Shown: positions 16,389 to 25,442 of the stretch, in pieces
How positions within the stretch are numbered: the stretch's first letter is position 1
How the letters are laid out: every line of letters begins with the position of its first letter
Source of the DNA: Treponema sp.
GTDB lineage: Bacteria > Spirochaetota > Spirochaetia > Treponematales > Treponemataceae
Reading direction: 5' to 3'
Assembly: GCA_016294035.1 (NCBI GenBank)
Contig: JAEDCT010000009.1
Location: 28,514-92,513, forward strand
Length of the DNA: 64,000 nt
Position numbers and translations under genes: made by a program
Notes under the pieces: generated by a model
Seen by the model: the letters and a program-made list of their open reading frames with translations, nothing else
Told to the model about the DNA's origin: nothing
Databases searched by the model: none

Positions 16389-19221
16389 ACATTACACCTG
16401 GATCCATAGCCTCTACATTTCCTGAAGTCTCAAAATCAATCGTAAAAATTCCTGTTGCTGTTTTTCCTTTCTGAAGAACAAAGCCGCTCTTTTCTCGATT
16501 GAAGGCTGTTACCTGCCACAAGAAGGTTCCAACATCAAGACTGGACAATTTTTTATAATTCAAACTTGAATTCCTGATTTTCTGTTTTGACCAGATTTTC
16601 CTCAAAGTACCATCATCGTTCCTAGTGTAAATATCAAATGTATAATCCGTAGCACCAGCAACAGGACTCCATTGGAAATAAATAGATCTGTTTTTCTTAA
16701 GATACTCTGGACCAATAATTTCAGAGCCAGCTGGAATTTCAAGAACAGCCTTTGGAAGCACTGGAACTGCTCCTACGGTAAAATCAAAGGAATCCTTTGC
16801 GTCAATAATTGAACCATCCCTGGAAACTGCCTTTACAGTCCATCTGTATTGTCCCTCAGCAAGTCTAGGAACATGAACTTTTTTTGATGGATTGGCATAG
16901 CTCTTAACCATAGAAAGTCTGTTTCCTGACGTAATTTTCCAAAGTAACAAAGTACTTCTTGCACAAGGATCGTCTTCTTCAGTCCAGGAAAGATCCACAC
17001 CATATTTAAGTGCTTCAAGTCCAGGATAGAATGCTCTCCTTGCAGGTAAAAGAAGCCTGACTGGAGATGGAGTTTTCATGGAGAATGCAACTGTGGTCAC
17101 AGGGCTCATTCTGAATGAAGATGATTTGGATTCTCTGGCAAAAGCCTGAACAGAAACAGAATATGATTTCCCAGATTCAAAAAGAGAATTTTCTGAAGGA
17201 ATAGAAAGATTTGTTGATTCAACACAATTATACTCACGCATAATATTATTGGAAGAATCAAGAAGCCTGACCTTATAATAATCGGCATCTTCTACCCCAT
17301 TCCAGTCAACATCAACAGACGTAATATTTCTGATGGAAATCTTTTCATTTGAAGAAGGATATTTCAAAACTGGATTTGACAATTCCCCAACAACATACAG
17401 CTGCCTTGAATCAGAATATTTTTTCCTGGTTTCCCCGGATTTATCTTTGTATGAATTTTCTATTCTCCAGTAATATTTTCCTTCATTCAATGAAATATTT
17501 TTTATTGAATCAGAAGTTACCTCATCAGTTTCAAGGACAACTGAAGTAAAATCACTTGAACTTGAAAACTGAAGTTTTGACGAAAGGGAATTTTTAGACG
17601 CATTCTTCCACATAAATGTCAAACCGGAAAGAAGGGATTTTTCCACGGTAAAGGAATCCGGCGGAAGAAGAAGTCTGTCAGATTCAATCTTACTCATTCC
17701 AACAGTAAATTTTCTTACTTCAGACTCAACAGTTTTTGTTTTTCCAGTTTCTTCCAGAATCAGATTCTGAACAACTTTCCAGTAATAATCGCCATCCTTA
17801 AATTCGTTCAATCCTAATTCCGCATCAACAGAATTTTCAGATGCGGGAATTGTTCTGACAACATCCGTAAAATTAGTGTCTCGTGCAATTATTACCTGAG
17901 AATCATCAGACTTAATCTCATCAGACTTCCATGCAAAAAATGACTTAACCTTAGTTTCTCCCTGATCATAGAAAAATCCTGAACCATCAGCAGGAAACAT
18001 CTGTAAAGGAGAAGGAACATCTGTCAGCTTTGAAACGACAAATTTCATTGTCTTTGATTCACCATACCAGCCGATTCTGTTGATTGAATAATATGGAGTA
18101 ACTTTCCAGAAATATATTCCCTCACTAATATTCGTGACAATTATGCTTTTTCCCTGTAATTCTCTCGTAAAATAATTAACTGAAAAATCTTCATAACGTG
18201 AAATTTCAATCTTATATCTGGAAGCAAAATCATTTCCTTTCCAGTTAAATGCTACCTTTGGTTTTTCATTAAAGTATCTGAACTGACTCCCATTTTCCGG
18301 ATAAACAGGAACAATTTCATCAGCAAAACTAACAGTGAATTTTCCTTCAGATGCCTCAGATTCTTTACCCTCAGCATAGATTCTCCAGTATGTTGTTCCA
18401 TCACCGCATGGCACGTCACATTTATTTGATTCCGTTATGTAATATGTATCTTCTACTTCTGAAAAATCATCTGTCTTTGAAATCTGAACAATTACTTTTC
18501 CAGCTGTATTTTCATTTTCAAACCATTCAAGATTTACATACGATTCCTTGTTTTTTTCGAACATGAGAATTCTCTGGTTTTCAGAAACAGATGAAACGGT
18601 TATTGGTTTTCTGGAAATACTTCCGTCTCCATAAACTGTCATGGAATCACCGGAGCCATATTCTGTAACAAGACCATTGGCATCAACAAAAACAGCCTTT
18701 CCTGCTGACATGCAGATTCCAAGATTCTGCATTGACTGATCCAGGGATGCAGAGATTTTACTGCCCTTTTCAATAGTAAAATATTTTCCATCCGATGCAT
18801 TAAGATTGATTGAAGTTAAACTTGATGTTGTATCAATATCTACGTTTCCGTTTCCAACTGAAACATTCAACTCACCATTTTTACCCAAGGCAATCTGAAC
18901 CATGGTATTTTCATTGAGTTCAATAACAGCACCATCAGAAAAATAAATTGTTGCAAGTGCAAGATCTGCGGTTCTTACTGTATCTCCATCATAAAGAGGA
19001 GAATTCTGCTGAACCCGTTCCCACAAAACACGATCATTGAATTTTCGCTGTGCAACCTTATATTTATAATTGACAGTTGCAATCTTGGTTTTATCTGTGC
19101 GTATTGATGAGGAATTTAAATCATAAAAAAATAGATACAGGCTTACCGCGCATATTGCCAGCAAACCTGCCACAACGCATGAATTAAGAAGCGCTGACGG
19201 CAATCTTGTTTTCTGACTCAT
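16378..19221 (-). CDS. FecR-domain membrane protein with fibronectin-like repeats
   Basis: 947 residues. One transmembrane helix (about residues 12-31), then a FecR-type domain: TVNYKYKVAQRKFNDRVLWERVQ, SPLYDGDTVRTADLALATIYFSDGAVIELNENT, and a repeating beta pattern to about residue 200. The rest (210-930) contains about seven fibronectin-III-like modules with the recurring Y(Y/F)W(R/K)V signature (TYWRIYAEG, IYFWKVTPY, YYWKVVQN, YYWRIENS, FLWQVTAFN). It starts inside the 3' end of the cyclase gene (38-base overlap). The pairing of adenylate cyclase with a FecR/fibronectin-like protein also occurs in T. pallidum (TP0485-TP0483, from memory). Periplasmic sensing or scaffold role is inferred. 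Confidence 0.85.
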   Translation of the reverse strand: MSQKTRLPSALLNSCVVAGLLAICAVSLYLFFYDLNSSSIRTDKTKIATVNYKYKVAQRKFNDRVLWERVQQNSPLYDGDTVRTADLALATIYFSDGAVIELNENTMVQIALGKNGELNVSVGNGNVDIDTTSSLTSINLNASDGKYFTIEKGSKISASLDQSMQNLGICMSAGKAVFVDANGLVTEYGSGDSMTVYGDGSISRKPITVSSVSENQRILMFEKNKESYVNLEWFENENTAGKVIVQISKTDDFSEVEDTYYITESNKCDVPCGDGTTYWRIYAEGKESEASEGKFTVSFADEIVPVYPENGSQFRYFNEKPKVAFNWKGNDFASRYKIEISRYEDFSVNYFTRELQGKSIIVTNISEGIYFWKVTPYYSINRIGWYGESKTMKFVVSKLTDVPSPLQMFPADGSGFFYDQGETKVKSFFAWKSDEIKSDDSQVIIARDTNFTDVVRTIPASENSVDAELGLNEFKDGDYYWKVVQNLILEETGKTKTVESEVRKFTVGMSKIESDRLLLPPDSFTVEKSLLSGLTFMWKNASKNSLSSKLQFSSSSDFTSVVLETDEVTSDSIKNISLNEGKYYWRIENSYKDKSGETRKKYSDSRQLYVVGELSNPVLKYPSSNEKISIRNITSVDVDWNGVEDADYYKVRLLDSSNNIMREYNCVESTNLSIPSENSLFESGKSYSVSVQAFARESKSSSFRMSPVTTVAFSMKTPSPVRLLLPARRAFYPGLEALKYGVDLSWTEEDDPCARSTLLLWKITSGNRLSMVKSYANPSKKVHVPRLAEGQYRWTVKAVSRDGSIIDAKDSFDFTVGAVPVLPKAVLEIPAGSEIIGPEYLKKNRSIYFQWSPVAGATDYTFDIYTRNDDGTLRKIWSKQKIRNSSLNYKKLSSLDVGTFLWQVTAFNREKSGFVLQKGKTATGIFTIDFETSGNVEAMDPGVMYGE

Positions 19222-21580
19222 CTAAGTTTACGCCTCCAAAATCAGGTTCTGCAATTCCAAGGACTTTTCTAAGCTCATGAAGATCTTTTGGTCCACCTGG
19301 TCCAACCACATCAAGACAATCTTCATCTGCAATGAATGACGGATCAGCATTTCTATAGAATTTGTTCACGTCAAAATTCGGCATATTTACAACACCATAG
19401 AAATGCTGTTTTCCTTTTCCTTTAACTTCAAAAGCAACAGGAATTTTTTCTACTATTATTTCATTTTCAAGGTTTTCCTCAGAAATAGTAAAATCATTTT
19501 CCTCGCATCGTATGAAATCACGTTTTAAAAGATCATAGGTATCCTGAGTTATGAGAATATCAGTACCACACGGCTTGTTTGAACTTTCTGTTCGGCTTGC
19601 AAGATTTACAGGATCTCCGATGGAAGTGAATTCCATTTTTTCCCAGGATCCCATGAATCCAACTGTAGCCCTTCCTGAATTCAAACCGCATCCAATTTTG
19701 ATCTGAGGCTTATATGTTGAATCAGGAAGCCCTTCATTTTCCTGTGTAAAAAGCAAGGCATCCTTATTATATTTTCTAAGAGAATATCTCATGGCAACTG
19801 TTGCTATAATTGCAGACAAGGCATCCTGTTTTTTGTGAAGATCATGCTCATATTTTTTTGCAAGCTTTTCAACATCATCATCAGGAAGATCCTCAAATGC
19901 AAGATTATCATTCCTGAGAACACCCCAGCATGCCATAATTGCATCGCCTTCAAACTTGTCAACTACACCACCGGTAATTGCAATGCACTGAACCATGCGG
20001 CTCATGTAATCATTCAGAAAGCCAATAATCTGAGCACCAGACTCTTTTCCGAACCTTGAATTGAACCCATCAGAAATTGCAGTAAAGCCTCGGATATCAC
20101 TGAAGAAAATTGTAATATCTTTCAAATGAGGATCAAAATCAACTTCCTTTCTGATTACGGATCGAACAACCCCAATATTTGTAAGCCTGGTAATTGTATT
20201 CAAAATCTGACGTTCATTCTTTGTGGAACTTACAAGAACAGAAACTTCATCATGTGACTTAACCTTAAGCTTGTCAAAAAGCTCAGTATTGAAATTTGCA
20301 TTGTTGATTTCATTTGCAACATCAGCAAGAAGTCTCAGAGGAACACTCAGGCTTCTAGAGAAGAACCAGACAATTATGATTACAACAGAAAGAATTGCAA
20401 CTGTCAGATAAATATTTCGTCTTGTTGTAGCCCTGATTCCTTCAAGAACAATATCAAGCTCAACAGTTGTAATTACAATATTTTCTGAAGAATTGATTTT
20501 TTTCCATGCAACTATAACCTGCTTGTTTTCCTGATTTAATGCATAGAACTGCGCACTGGCTGATCCGTTTTCAACAATTTTTGCAAGAATCGGATCACTG
20601 GAAAGATTCTTTCCCTTCATCACATAATCATAATCCGAATGAACAAGAATATCTCCATTTTGATTCAGGAAGTAAGACGAATTAACTGTTCCAGAAGAAA
20701 AACTGTCATTAAGTTTTTCAGAATCAAAGAATGTGACAACGCTCTCAATTTCATTATTATGATTTACAACACTGTGGAATATGGCAATCACAGGAGAACC
20801 AAACACCTGGGATGCATTTTCAAGATGAACAACACCCGACTTCGACTGATGAATTGTTTTCTGAAATGCTGAAACATAAGCCAGTATATTTGATTCAGAA
20901 ACATCGTGAAGTGCAAAAAATTTTTCGTTGCAGAAAACCTTGTTTTTTTCAGGATAAACAACAGAACCAATTTCTGAGTAGTTTTCAAAAAATGATTTTA
21001 CTGCTTCTGAAATCTCCATGAGGTCATCAATATTTTCCAGAGATGAAGCAAAATAACTTACGGCAGACATTACAAGACTAATGCGGCTTTCACACTCACC
21101 TGAAGTTCTGGTATTGATTGTAAGATTATTTTCCTCAGCATTTACTCTTGTATCTGCAGAAACAAAATATGAAACAAGAGTCGTAACACCGATGAGGGAA
21201 ATTACCATTACCAGGGAAATGATTGTAATCAGTTTTGCTCCGATTGAAAATTTTACCTTTTGAGTTTTTGAGGATTCAGAATGAGATAAGGAAAATGCAT
21301 TTGAATGCTGAACATAAACTGGAGCAACCGGGGATTGCACTGCGCTCTGAGAAATTTTCTTTGCAGTATCTGGTTCAGCAAAATTATTCTCGCCATTATT
21401 GTTAACATGGCTTTTTTTTCTTCCCAACGGAATCTGCTTCTTAAGTTCCTTGACTTCTAGCCTAAGCTCAAGAATTTCCTTGTCTTTTATATTGCGTAAT
21501 TCTGTGGCACTTAATACTTTATTTCCTTTTGGATCTTCAAAAGAACCATAATCAAGTGCATTGGAGTCATTCTTTTTCAT
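19184..21580 (-). CDS. membrane class III adenylate/guanylate cyclase with periplasmic sensor and HAMP-like linker
   Basis: 798 residues, first gene of a five-gene envelope operon. A cytoplasmic N-terminus with a short coiled coil (EILELRLEVKELKKQI) precedes transmembrane helix 1 (about 112-135), a ~250-residue extracytoplasmic sensor region of Cache/CHASE type, transmembrane helix 2 (about 390-410) and a HAMP-like segment. The catalytic domain starts near residue 475: ITIFFSDIRGFTAISDGF (metal Asp), VVDKFEGDAIMACWG (second metal Asp, purine-selecting Lys) and MEFTSIGDPVNLASRTES (Asn-Arg transition-state pair). All catalytic positions are present, so it should make cAMP. TAGAGT lies 7 bases before the ATG with no ribosome binding site. 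Confidence 0.92.
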   Translation of the reverse strand: MKKNDSNALDYGSFEDPKGNKVLSATELRNIKDKEILELRLEVKELKKQIPLGRKKSHVNNNGENNFAEPDTAKKISQSAVQSPVAPVYVQHSNAFSLSHSESSKTQKVKFSIGAKLITIISLVMVISLIGVTTLVSYFVSADTRVNAEENNLTINTRTSGECESRISLVMSAVSYFASSLENIDDLMEISEAVKSFFENYSEIGSVVYPEKNKVFCNEKFFALHDVSESNILAYVSAFQKTIHQSKSGVVHLENASQVFGSPVIAIFHSVVNHNNEIESVVTFFDSEKLNDSFSSGTVNSSYFLNQNGDILVHSDYDYVMKGKNLSSDPILAKIVENGSASAQFYALNQENKQVIVAWKKINSSENIVITTVELDIVLEGIRATTRRNIYLTVAILSVVIIIVWFFSRSLSVPLRLLADVANEINNANFNTELFDKLKVKSHDEVSVLVSSTKNERQILNTITRLTNIGVVRSVIRKEVDFDPHLKDITIFFSDIRGFTAISDGFNSRFGKESGAQIIGFLNDYMSRMVQCIAITGGVVDKFEGDAIMACWGVLRNDNLAFEDLPDDDVEKLAKKYEHDLHKKQDALSAIIATVAMRYSLRKYNKDALLFTQENEGLPDSTYKPQIKIGCGLNSGRATVGFMGSWEKMEFTSIGDPVNLASRTESSNKPCGTDILITQDTYDLLKRDFIRCEENDFTISEENLENEIIVEKIPVAFEVKGKGKQHFYGVVNMPNFDVNKFYRNADPSFIADEDCLDVVGPGGPKDLHELRKVLGIAEPDFGGVNLDESENKIAVSAS

Positions 21581-21721
21581 ACATCAAACTCTAGGTAAAA
21601 AAAATATGACAGCGTGTCCTATAAAAAGACAGACCATCCCCGGCTTATTATCGGCATAAACCGAAGTAAACTTTACCAAAATCTGATAAAAATAACAATT
21701 TATTAATAATTTCCCCAAAAT

Positions 21722-21749
21722 AAAAAACCCCCGGATCAAGTCCGAGGGT
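21722..21749 (-). terminator. Rho-independent terminator after lysK
   Basis: Minus strand: CCCTCGGA, loop CTTGA, TCCGGGGG (one mismatch) followed by TTTTTT. It lies 57 bases past the lysK stop. Bases 21581-21721 between this and the cyclase start show nothing else I can assign. Confidence 0.75.
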
Positions 21750-21805
21750 CATGAAAACAGTCATTCCCGTGCAACCAGCACAAGAACCTATTCTACACAT
21801 TACAA

Positions 21806-23434
21806 TCAGTATACACTCAAAATCTGGGCAAGCTTTTCCTTACCGATGATCTTCATAAAGTTTGCAAGACGTGGTCCCTGATCCTTTCCGATAAGGGCAT
21901 GGTACAAGGCCGTAAACAATGCCTTTGATTCAAGTCCCATTTCTGTAGCGATGTCATACATTGCCTGCTGGCATTCCTTATCAAGGGCATAAGTTCCAAC
22001 CTTTGGAACAACTTCATCACGAACACGCTGAACAGCCTTGAGCATATCTCCAGTGATGTCTTCTGCTTTACTTCCATCTTTACGAATCTTGAAGCAGAAA
22101 TCCGGTGCGCAGTCTGGTGCACTTTCGTTGATCCAGTACCATGCACATGCACAGCGGCGGCGAAGACATTCTTCCTGTTCCGGCTTTACATCACCGAGGG
22201 AAGCAATTACGGCATCAATATCCCCGTCATAAGTCTGGAGCAAAGTTGTCAAAAGTCTGAATGGCACCTGATATGGCTGAACCTTCGGCATTCCAGGCTC
22301 AATCTGAGAAAGTTCATAGATTCTCTTTTCACGCAGAAGAATTGATTCCTTCTTTGCAGGATCTTTTTCCTTTGGTTCTTCAAGTCCCCAGACAAGACGC
22401 TCAGTTTTATCGTATGCTTCGTAAACAGTAACAACATCAAGGTCAAAGCTGATTGAGAATTCATGGTCAACCTTATTCTGTGCAAAGATATAGCGGAGAA
22501 CTTCAGGCTGATAAACTTCAAGTGCATCAACAAGAGAAATAACTTTTCCTTTTGAAGATGACATTTTTCCAGGAACACCCTTGAGCTTTACAAAGTCATA
22601 CTTCATTGTTACAGGTGCATCCCAGTTGTAGATTTTCTTTGAAACGAGTTTTGCTGTATCGTAAGATCCACCTGGAGAAATATGATCCTTTCCACCTGGT
22701 TCAAAGCAGACCTTTTCTTCATTCCACCTCATAGGCCAGTCAACACGCCAGCCAAGCTTAATTCCACCAAAATTTCGGATATCTACAGTTTCTTCGCAGC
22801 CACATTCACACTTATAGCTTACTCCGTATTCTCCGTCATAACCTGTGATTTCTGTTGTATCCTTATTGCATTTTCCGCAGAAAATTGATGTTGGCCAATA
22901 AACATCTTCTGCCTTCATCTTATGATCATCATCTCGGTATGTGTTAAGGCATTCCTTGATAAGTTCACGGTTCTGGAGAGCCTTCTTCATTCCTTCAACA
23001 TAGCGATGTGCCTGATAGCGTTCTGACTGATAAAGAAATTCTGGATAAATTCCAACACGTGGAAGCTGCTTTTCAATATCAACCTCATGATGACGTGCAT
23101 AGTTGGCATCACGACCAAATGTATCTGGTACAGAAGTGATTGGATAGCGAAGATATTTTTCGAGTTCTTCTGGTTTTGGCATGTTGCCTGGAACCTTGCG
23201 GAATACATCATAGTCATCCCAAGAATAAATAAAGCGGACATTCTTGCCCCGGTCTCTCATTGCACGAACAACTAAATCAACTGTAATGATTTCGCGGAAG
23301 TTACCAATATGAACAGTTCCTGATGGAGTGATTCCAGATGCACATGTATAGGAATCCAAATCTCCCTTTTCCTTAATAATCTTAGCAGCCTGCTGGTCTG
23401 CCCAGTGGCATAATTCTTTAACATCTCTAGACAT
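21806..23434 (-). CDS. lysK: lysyl-tRNA synthetase, class I
   Basis: 542 residues from ATG 23434 (MSRDVKELCHWADQQAAK); codons upstream to 23491 are open but look untranslated. It charges tRNA-Lys. The class I signatures are present: SGITPSGTVHIGNFRE (HIGH-type motif) and VPGKMSSSKGKVIS (KMSKS), plus a zinc-binding insert CGKCNKD...YKCECGCEE. Class I LysRS is typical of archaea, spirochaetes and some other bacteria in place of the common class II enzyme. TATACT lies 9 bases before the ATG with no Shine-Dalgarno. A terminator follows; it is a single-gene unit upstream of which an OmpA-family gene ends 90 bases away. Confidence 0.96.
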   Translation of the reverse strand: MSRDVKELCHWADQQAAKIIKEKGDLDSYTCASGITPSGTVHIGNFREIITVDLVVRAMRDRGKNVRFIYSWDDYDVFRKVPGNMPKPEELEKYLRYPITSVPDTFGRDANYARHHEVDIEKQLPRVGIYPEFLYQSERYQAHRYVEGMKKALQNRELIKECLNTYRDDDHKMKAEDVYWPTSIFCGKCNKDTTEITGYDGEYGVSYKCECGCEETVDIRNFGGIKLGWRVDWPMRWNEEKVCFEPGGKDHISPGGSYDTAKLVSKKIYNWDAPVTMKYDFVKLKGVPGKMSSSKGKVISLVDALEVYQPEVLRYIFAQNKVDHEFSISFDLDVVTVYEAYDKTERLVWGLEEPKEKDPAKKESILLREKRIYELSQIEPGMPKVQPYQVPFRLLTTLLQTYDGDIDAVIASLGDVKPEQEECLRRRCACAWYWINESAPDCAPDFCFKIRKDGSKAEDITGDMLKAVQRVRDEVVPKVGTYALDKECQQAMYDIATEMGLESKALFTALYHALIGKDQGPRLANFMKIIGKEKLAQILSVY

Positions 23435-23524
23435 AATGCCAATAGTATAATGAAAAGAAAAATAAATTGGAATATCAACAACAAAGGTCAAATACAGGGA
23501 AAAATAAGAATCTGATTCAGAGCG

Positions 23525-24808
23525 TTATTTGTCAAGAATAATGATTTCAACACGGCGGTTTTTTGCCATGCCTTCTTCTGTGTCATTTGATGCAACCGGA
23601 ACTGCAGCACCAAAACCCTGAGTGAAAATATGGTACCTGTCCCTGACCTTTTCCTTTACAAAATAATCAGCAACTGCCTCTGCCCTTTCTTCACTGAGTT
23701 TCTGTCGTTCACGCTTTGATCCGGCAAGTGCTGTATGTCCGGTTACAAGAATATCATTATTGGGAAATTTCTGCAAAATTTTTCCAATCATATCAAGCTT
23801 CTGCTTTTCAGAATCAAGCAGCAATGAACTGTCCGCCTTGAACTTAATGTTTTCAAGGGAAATAACAAGCCCCTTGTCACTGCTTTTTACTGAAACATTT
23901 TCAATGCCAGAATCCTTGATGGACTTTTCAACCGAAGCCAGATTGTCCTTTGTATTGGATCTTTCAAATTCTGTAATCTCTGCATGTGCCGTTCCAGAAA
24001 ACTCAAAAAGATTTCCCGATGTTGTTTGAATGAGAATCCTGAAAACTTCCGAATAATGATCAATACATCCCTTTTCATTGTCAAAGAAAATATATTCATC
24101 ACTGTAACCAATGGTGGTAACAGGAACATTCTGAAGATAGAATTCATCAATCGAAAGGGGTGATACAAGTTTCATTGTGTATCGGACATTAATCACATGA
24201 AGATTAGATTCAGGATCAACGCCAAGATATTTATAGTCAGCTTCAAATGGAACAATGAAAGGCTTTTCAATATTAAAATGCTTTCTTAAATCATGACCCT
24301 CGTGACCACTGGCTTTCCAGGTGTCTCCAGGCTTTACCTTATTATCTGGAAAAGAAGGAACATCACGGACTGTAGGCATAAAATAAGTGTCCGAAATATT
24401 GTAAACACCCTTAGGACTTCTTGTGAAAACGCTCTTGTATTCCTCACCATAATGAAGGGCACTACTTGAAAGCATTGAAGTTGAATCTTCCGATGTCATG
24501 AAAACTGCATCATGAACACCACTGCCATCCTTTTCAACATCAGTGACTTCACAAGTTACGCGGTTTACTATTGTTGCCTTGTGATCATATCTTCTGTTTA
24601 CAAAAACATCTTCATTTACTGTTGAAAGGATTCTATACAGATCTCCCTTTGAATACTTGAATCTCAACTCAACAGCCGGAGTGTCAGTCTTGAGATTGGA
24701 CAAGCTGGAATTAATTGATGCTGATGAATTCAAAGTCTGTGACCGCGTCTGTGAAAAAGCATAAACGAAAAACAGAGATAAAAAAGTACAAAGCAGGATT
24801 TTTTTCAT
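23525..24808 (-). CDS. OmpA-family outer-membrane/peptidoglycan-linking protein
   Basis: 427 residues from ATG 24808, chosen over an in-frame ATG at 24823 because GGAAGGTGAG lies just upstream and a signal peptide follows directly (MKKILLCTFLSLFFVYAFSQ). The N-terminal ~310 residues are beta-rich. The C-terminal ~110 residues are an OmpA domain: DSEKQKLDMIGKIL, ILVTGHTALAGSKRERQKLSEERAEAV, and KNRRVEIIILDK, with the Asp/Arg pair that binds diaminopimelate mostly conserved. It should anchor the outer membrane to peptidoglycan. Confidence 0.9.
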   Translation of the reverse strand: MKKILLCTFLSLFFVYAFSQTRSQTLNSSASINSSLSNLKTDTPAVELRFKYSKGDLYRILSTVNEDVFVNRRYDHKATIVNRVTCEVTDVEKDGSGVHDAVFMTSEDSTSMLSSSALHYGEEYKSVFTRSPKGVYNISDTYFMPTVRDVPSFPDNKVKPGDTWKASGHEGHDLRKHFNIEKPFIVPFEADYKYLGVDPESNLHVINVRYTMKLVSPLSIDEFYLQNVPVTTIGYSDEYIFFDNEKGCIDHYSEVFRILIQTTSGNLFEFSGTAHAEITEFERSNTKDNLASVEKSIKDSGIENVSVKSSDKGLVISLENIKFKADSSLLLDSEKQKLDMIGKILQKFPNNDILVTGHTALAGSKRERQKLSEERAEAVADYFVKEKVRDRYHIFTQGFGAAVPVASNDTEEGMAKNRRVEIIILDK

Positions 24809-24873
24809 TAACTCACCTTCCATAAAAAAAATATTTCATCAACATTTAGTTACTGATATAATAAATTCCATCT

Positions 24874-25287
24874 ATGGAAATTTCAACACTAACAGAAAAC
24901 AACACTACATTTTTGATTTTTTGCGGAATCATCCTTATAACAGGTTTTATTCTAGGGCGTCTTCTTCAGAAACTTATTGACTTGAAAAATCTATCATCAG
25001 TGAAAAAAGAAACTCTGAAAAAAAGCAGGGCTATTCTGGGCGGACAATTTGCAGAACAGATTGCACCTTACCTGCCGGAATTTCCATGTAACCCGGGAGA
25101 CGTGACATTCATCGGAAAACCAATAGATTTCATTGCATTTCCAGGAAGCGCAGAAGGAAAAGAAATTAACGAGATTTTATTCATTGAAGTAAAGACTGGA
25201 AACAGCAAGTTAAGCGAGCGTGAACGGCAAATAAAAAAGGCAGTTGAGTCAGGCCGTGTTAAATACATTGTCTATAACCCGTCATGA
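24874..25287 (+). CDS. membrane-anchored Holliday-junction-resolvase-like endonuclease (PD-(D/E)XK)
   Basis: 137 residues. One N-terminal transmembrane helix (about 12-32) then a PD-(D/E)XK domain: SRAILGGQFAEQIAPYLPEFPCNPGDVTFIGKPIDFIAF with the metal Asp in PIDF, and ILFIEVKTGNSKLSERERQIKKAVESGRVKYIVY with the E-x-K pair. It matches the widespread family annotated as endonuclease related to archaeal Holliday junction resolvase; no activity is proven for most members. TATAAT is 11 bases upstream of the ATG; no Shine-Dalgarno. Confidence 0.85.
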   Translation: MEISTLTENNTTFLIFCGIILITGFILGRLLQKLIDLKNLSSVKKETLKKSRAILGGQFAEQIAPYLPEFPCNPGDVTFIGKPIDFIAFPGSAEGKEINEILFIEVKTGNSKLSERERQIKKAVESGRVKYIVYNPS

Positions 25288-25303
25288 CTGTTCCCGCGGC
25301 CAT

Positions 25304-25347
25304 TCCTTAGGTTAACAAAAAAAATCACAAAGCCCCCCTTGTTTTGA
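25304..25347 (+). repeat. diverged single copy of the spacer element of the 28.6-29.0 kb array
   Basis: GGTTAACAAAAAAAATCACAAAGC (in two parts, 25310-25333) is identical to 28810-28833 and continues with CTTGTTTTGA after two mismatches. It lies between two convergent genes, as the main array does. Confidence 0.6.
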
Positions 25348-25357
25348 AGCAAAAAGA

Positions 25358-25403
25358 AATTAACCGCTCCTGCTAAAAATTTATGAAGCGGTTAAAATTT
25401 TTG
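25358..25403. terminator. bidirectional terminator-like hairpin between convergent genes
   Basis: TTAACCGCT (25360-25368) pairs with AGCGGTTAA (25387-25395), flanked by an A-rich run on one side and ATTTTT on the other. It would serve the nuclease gene on the plus strand and the PQ-loop/SGNH gene on the minus strand. Confidence 0.55.
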
Positions 25404-25442
25404 ACATTGCAAAACAGCAATTTACTCTGATTGCATAAAGAT

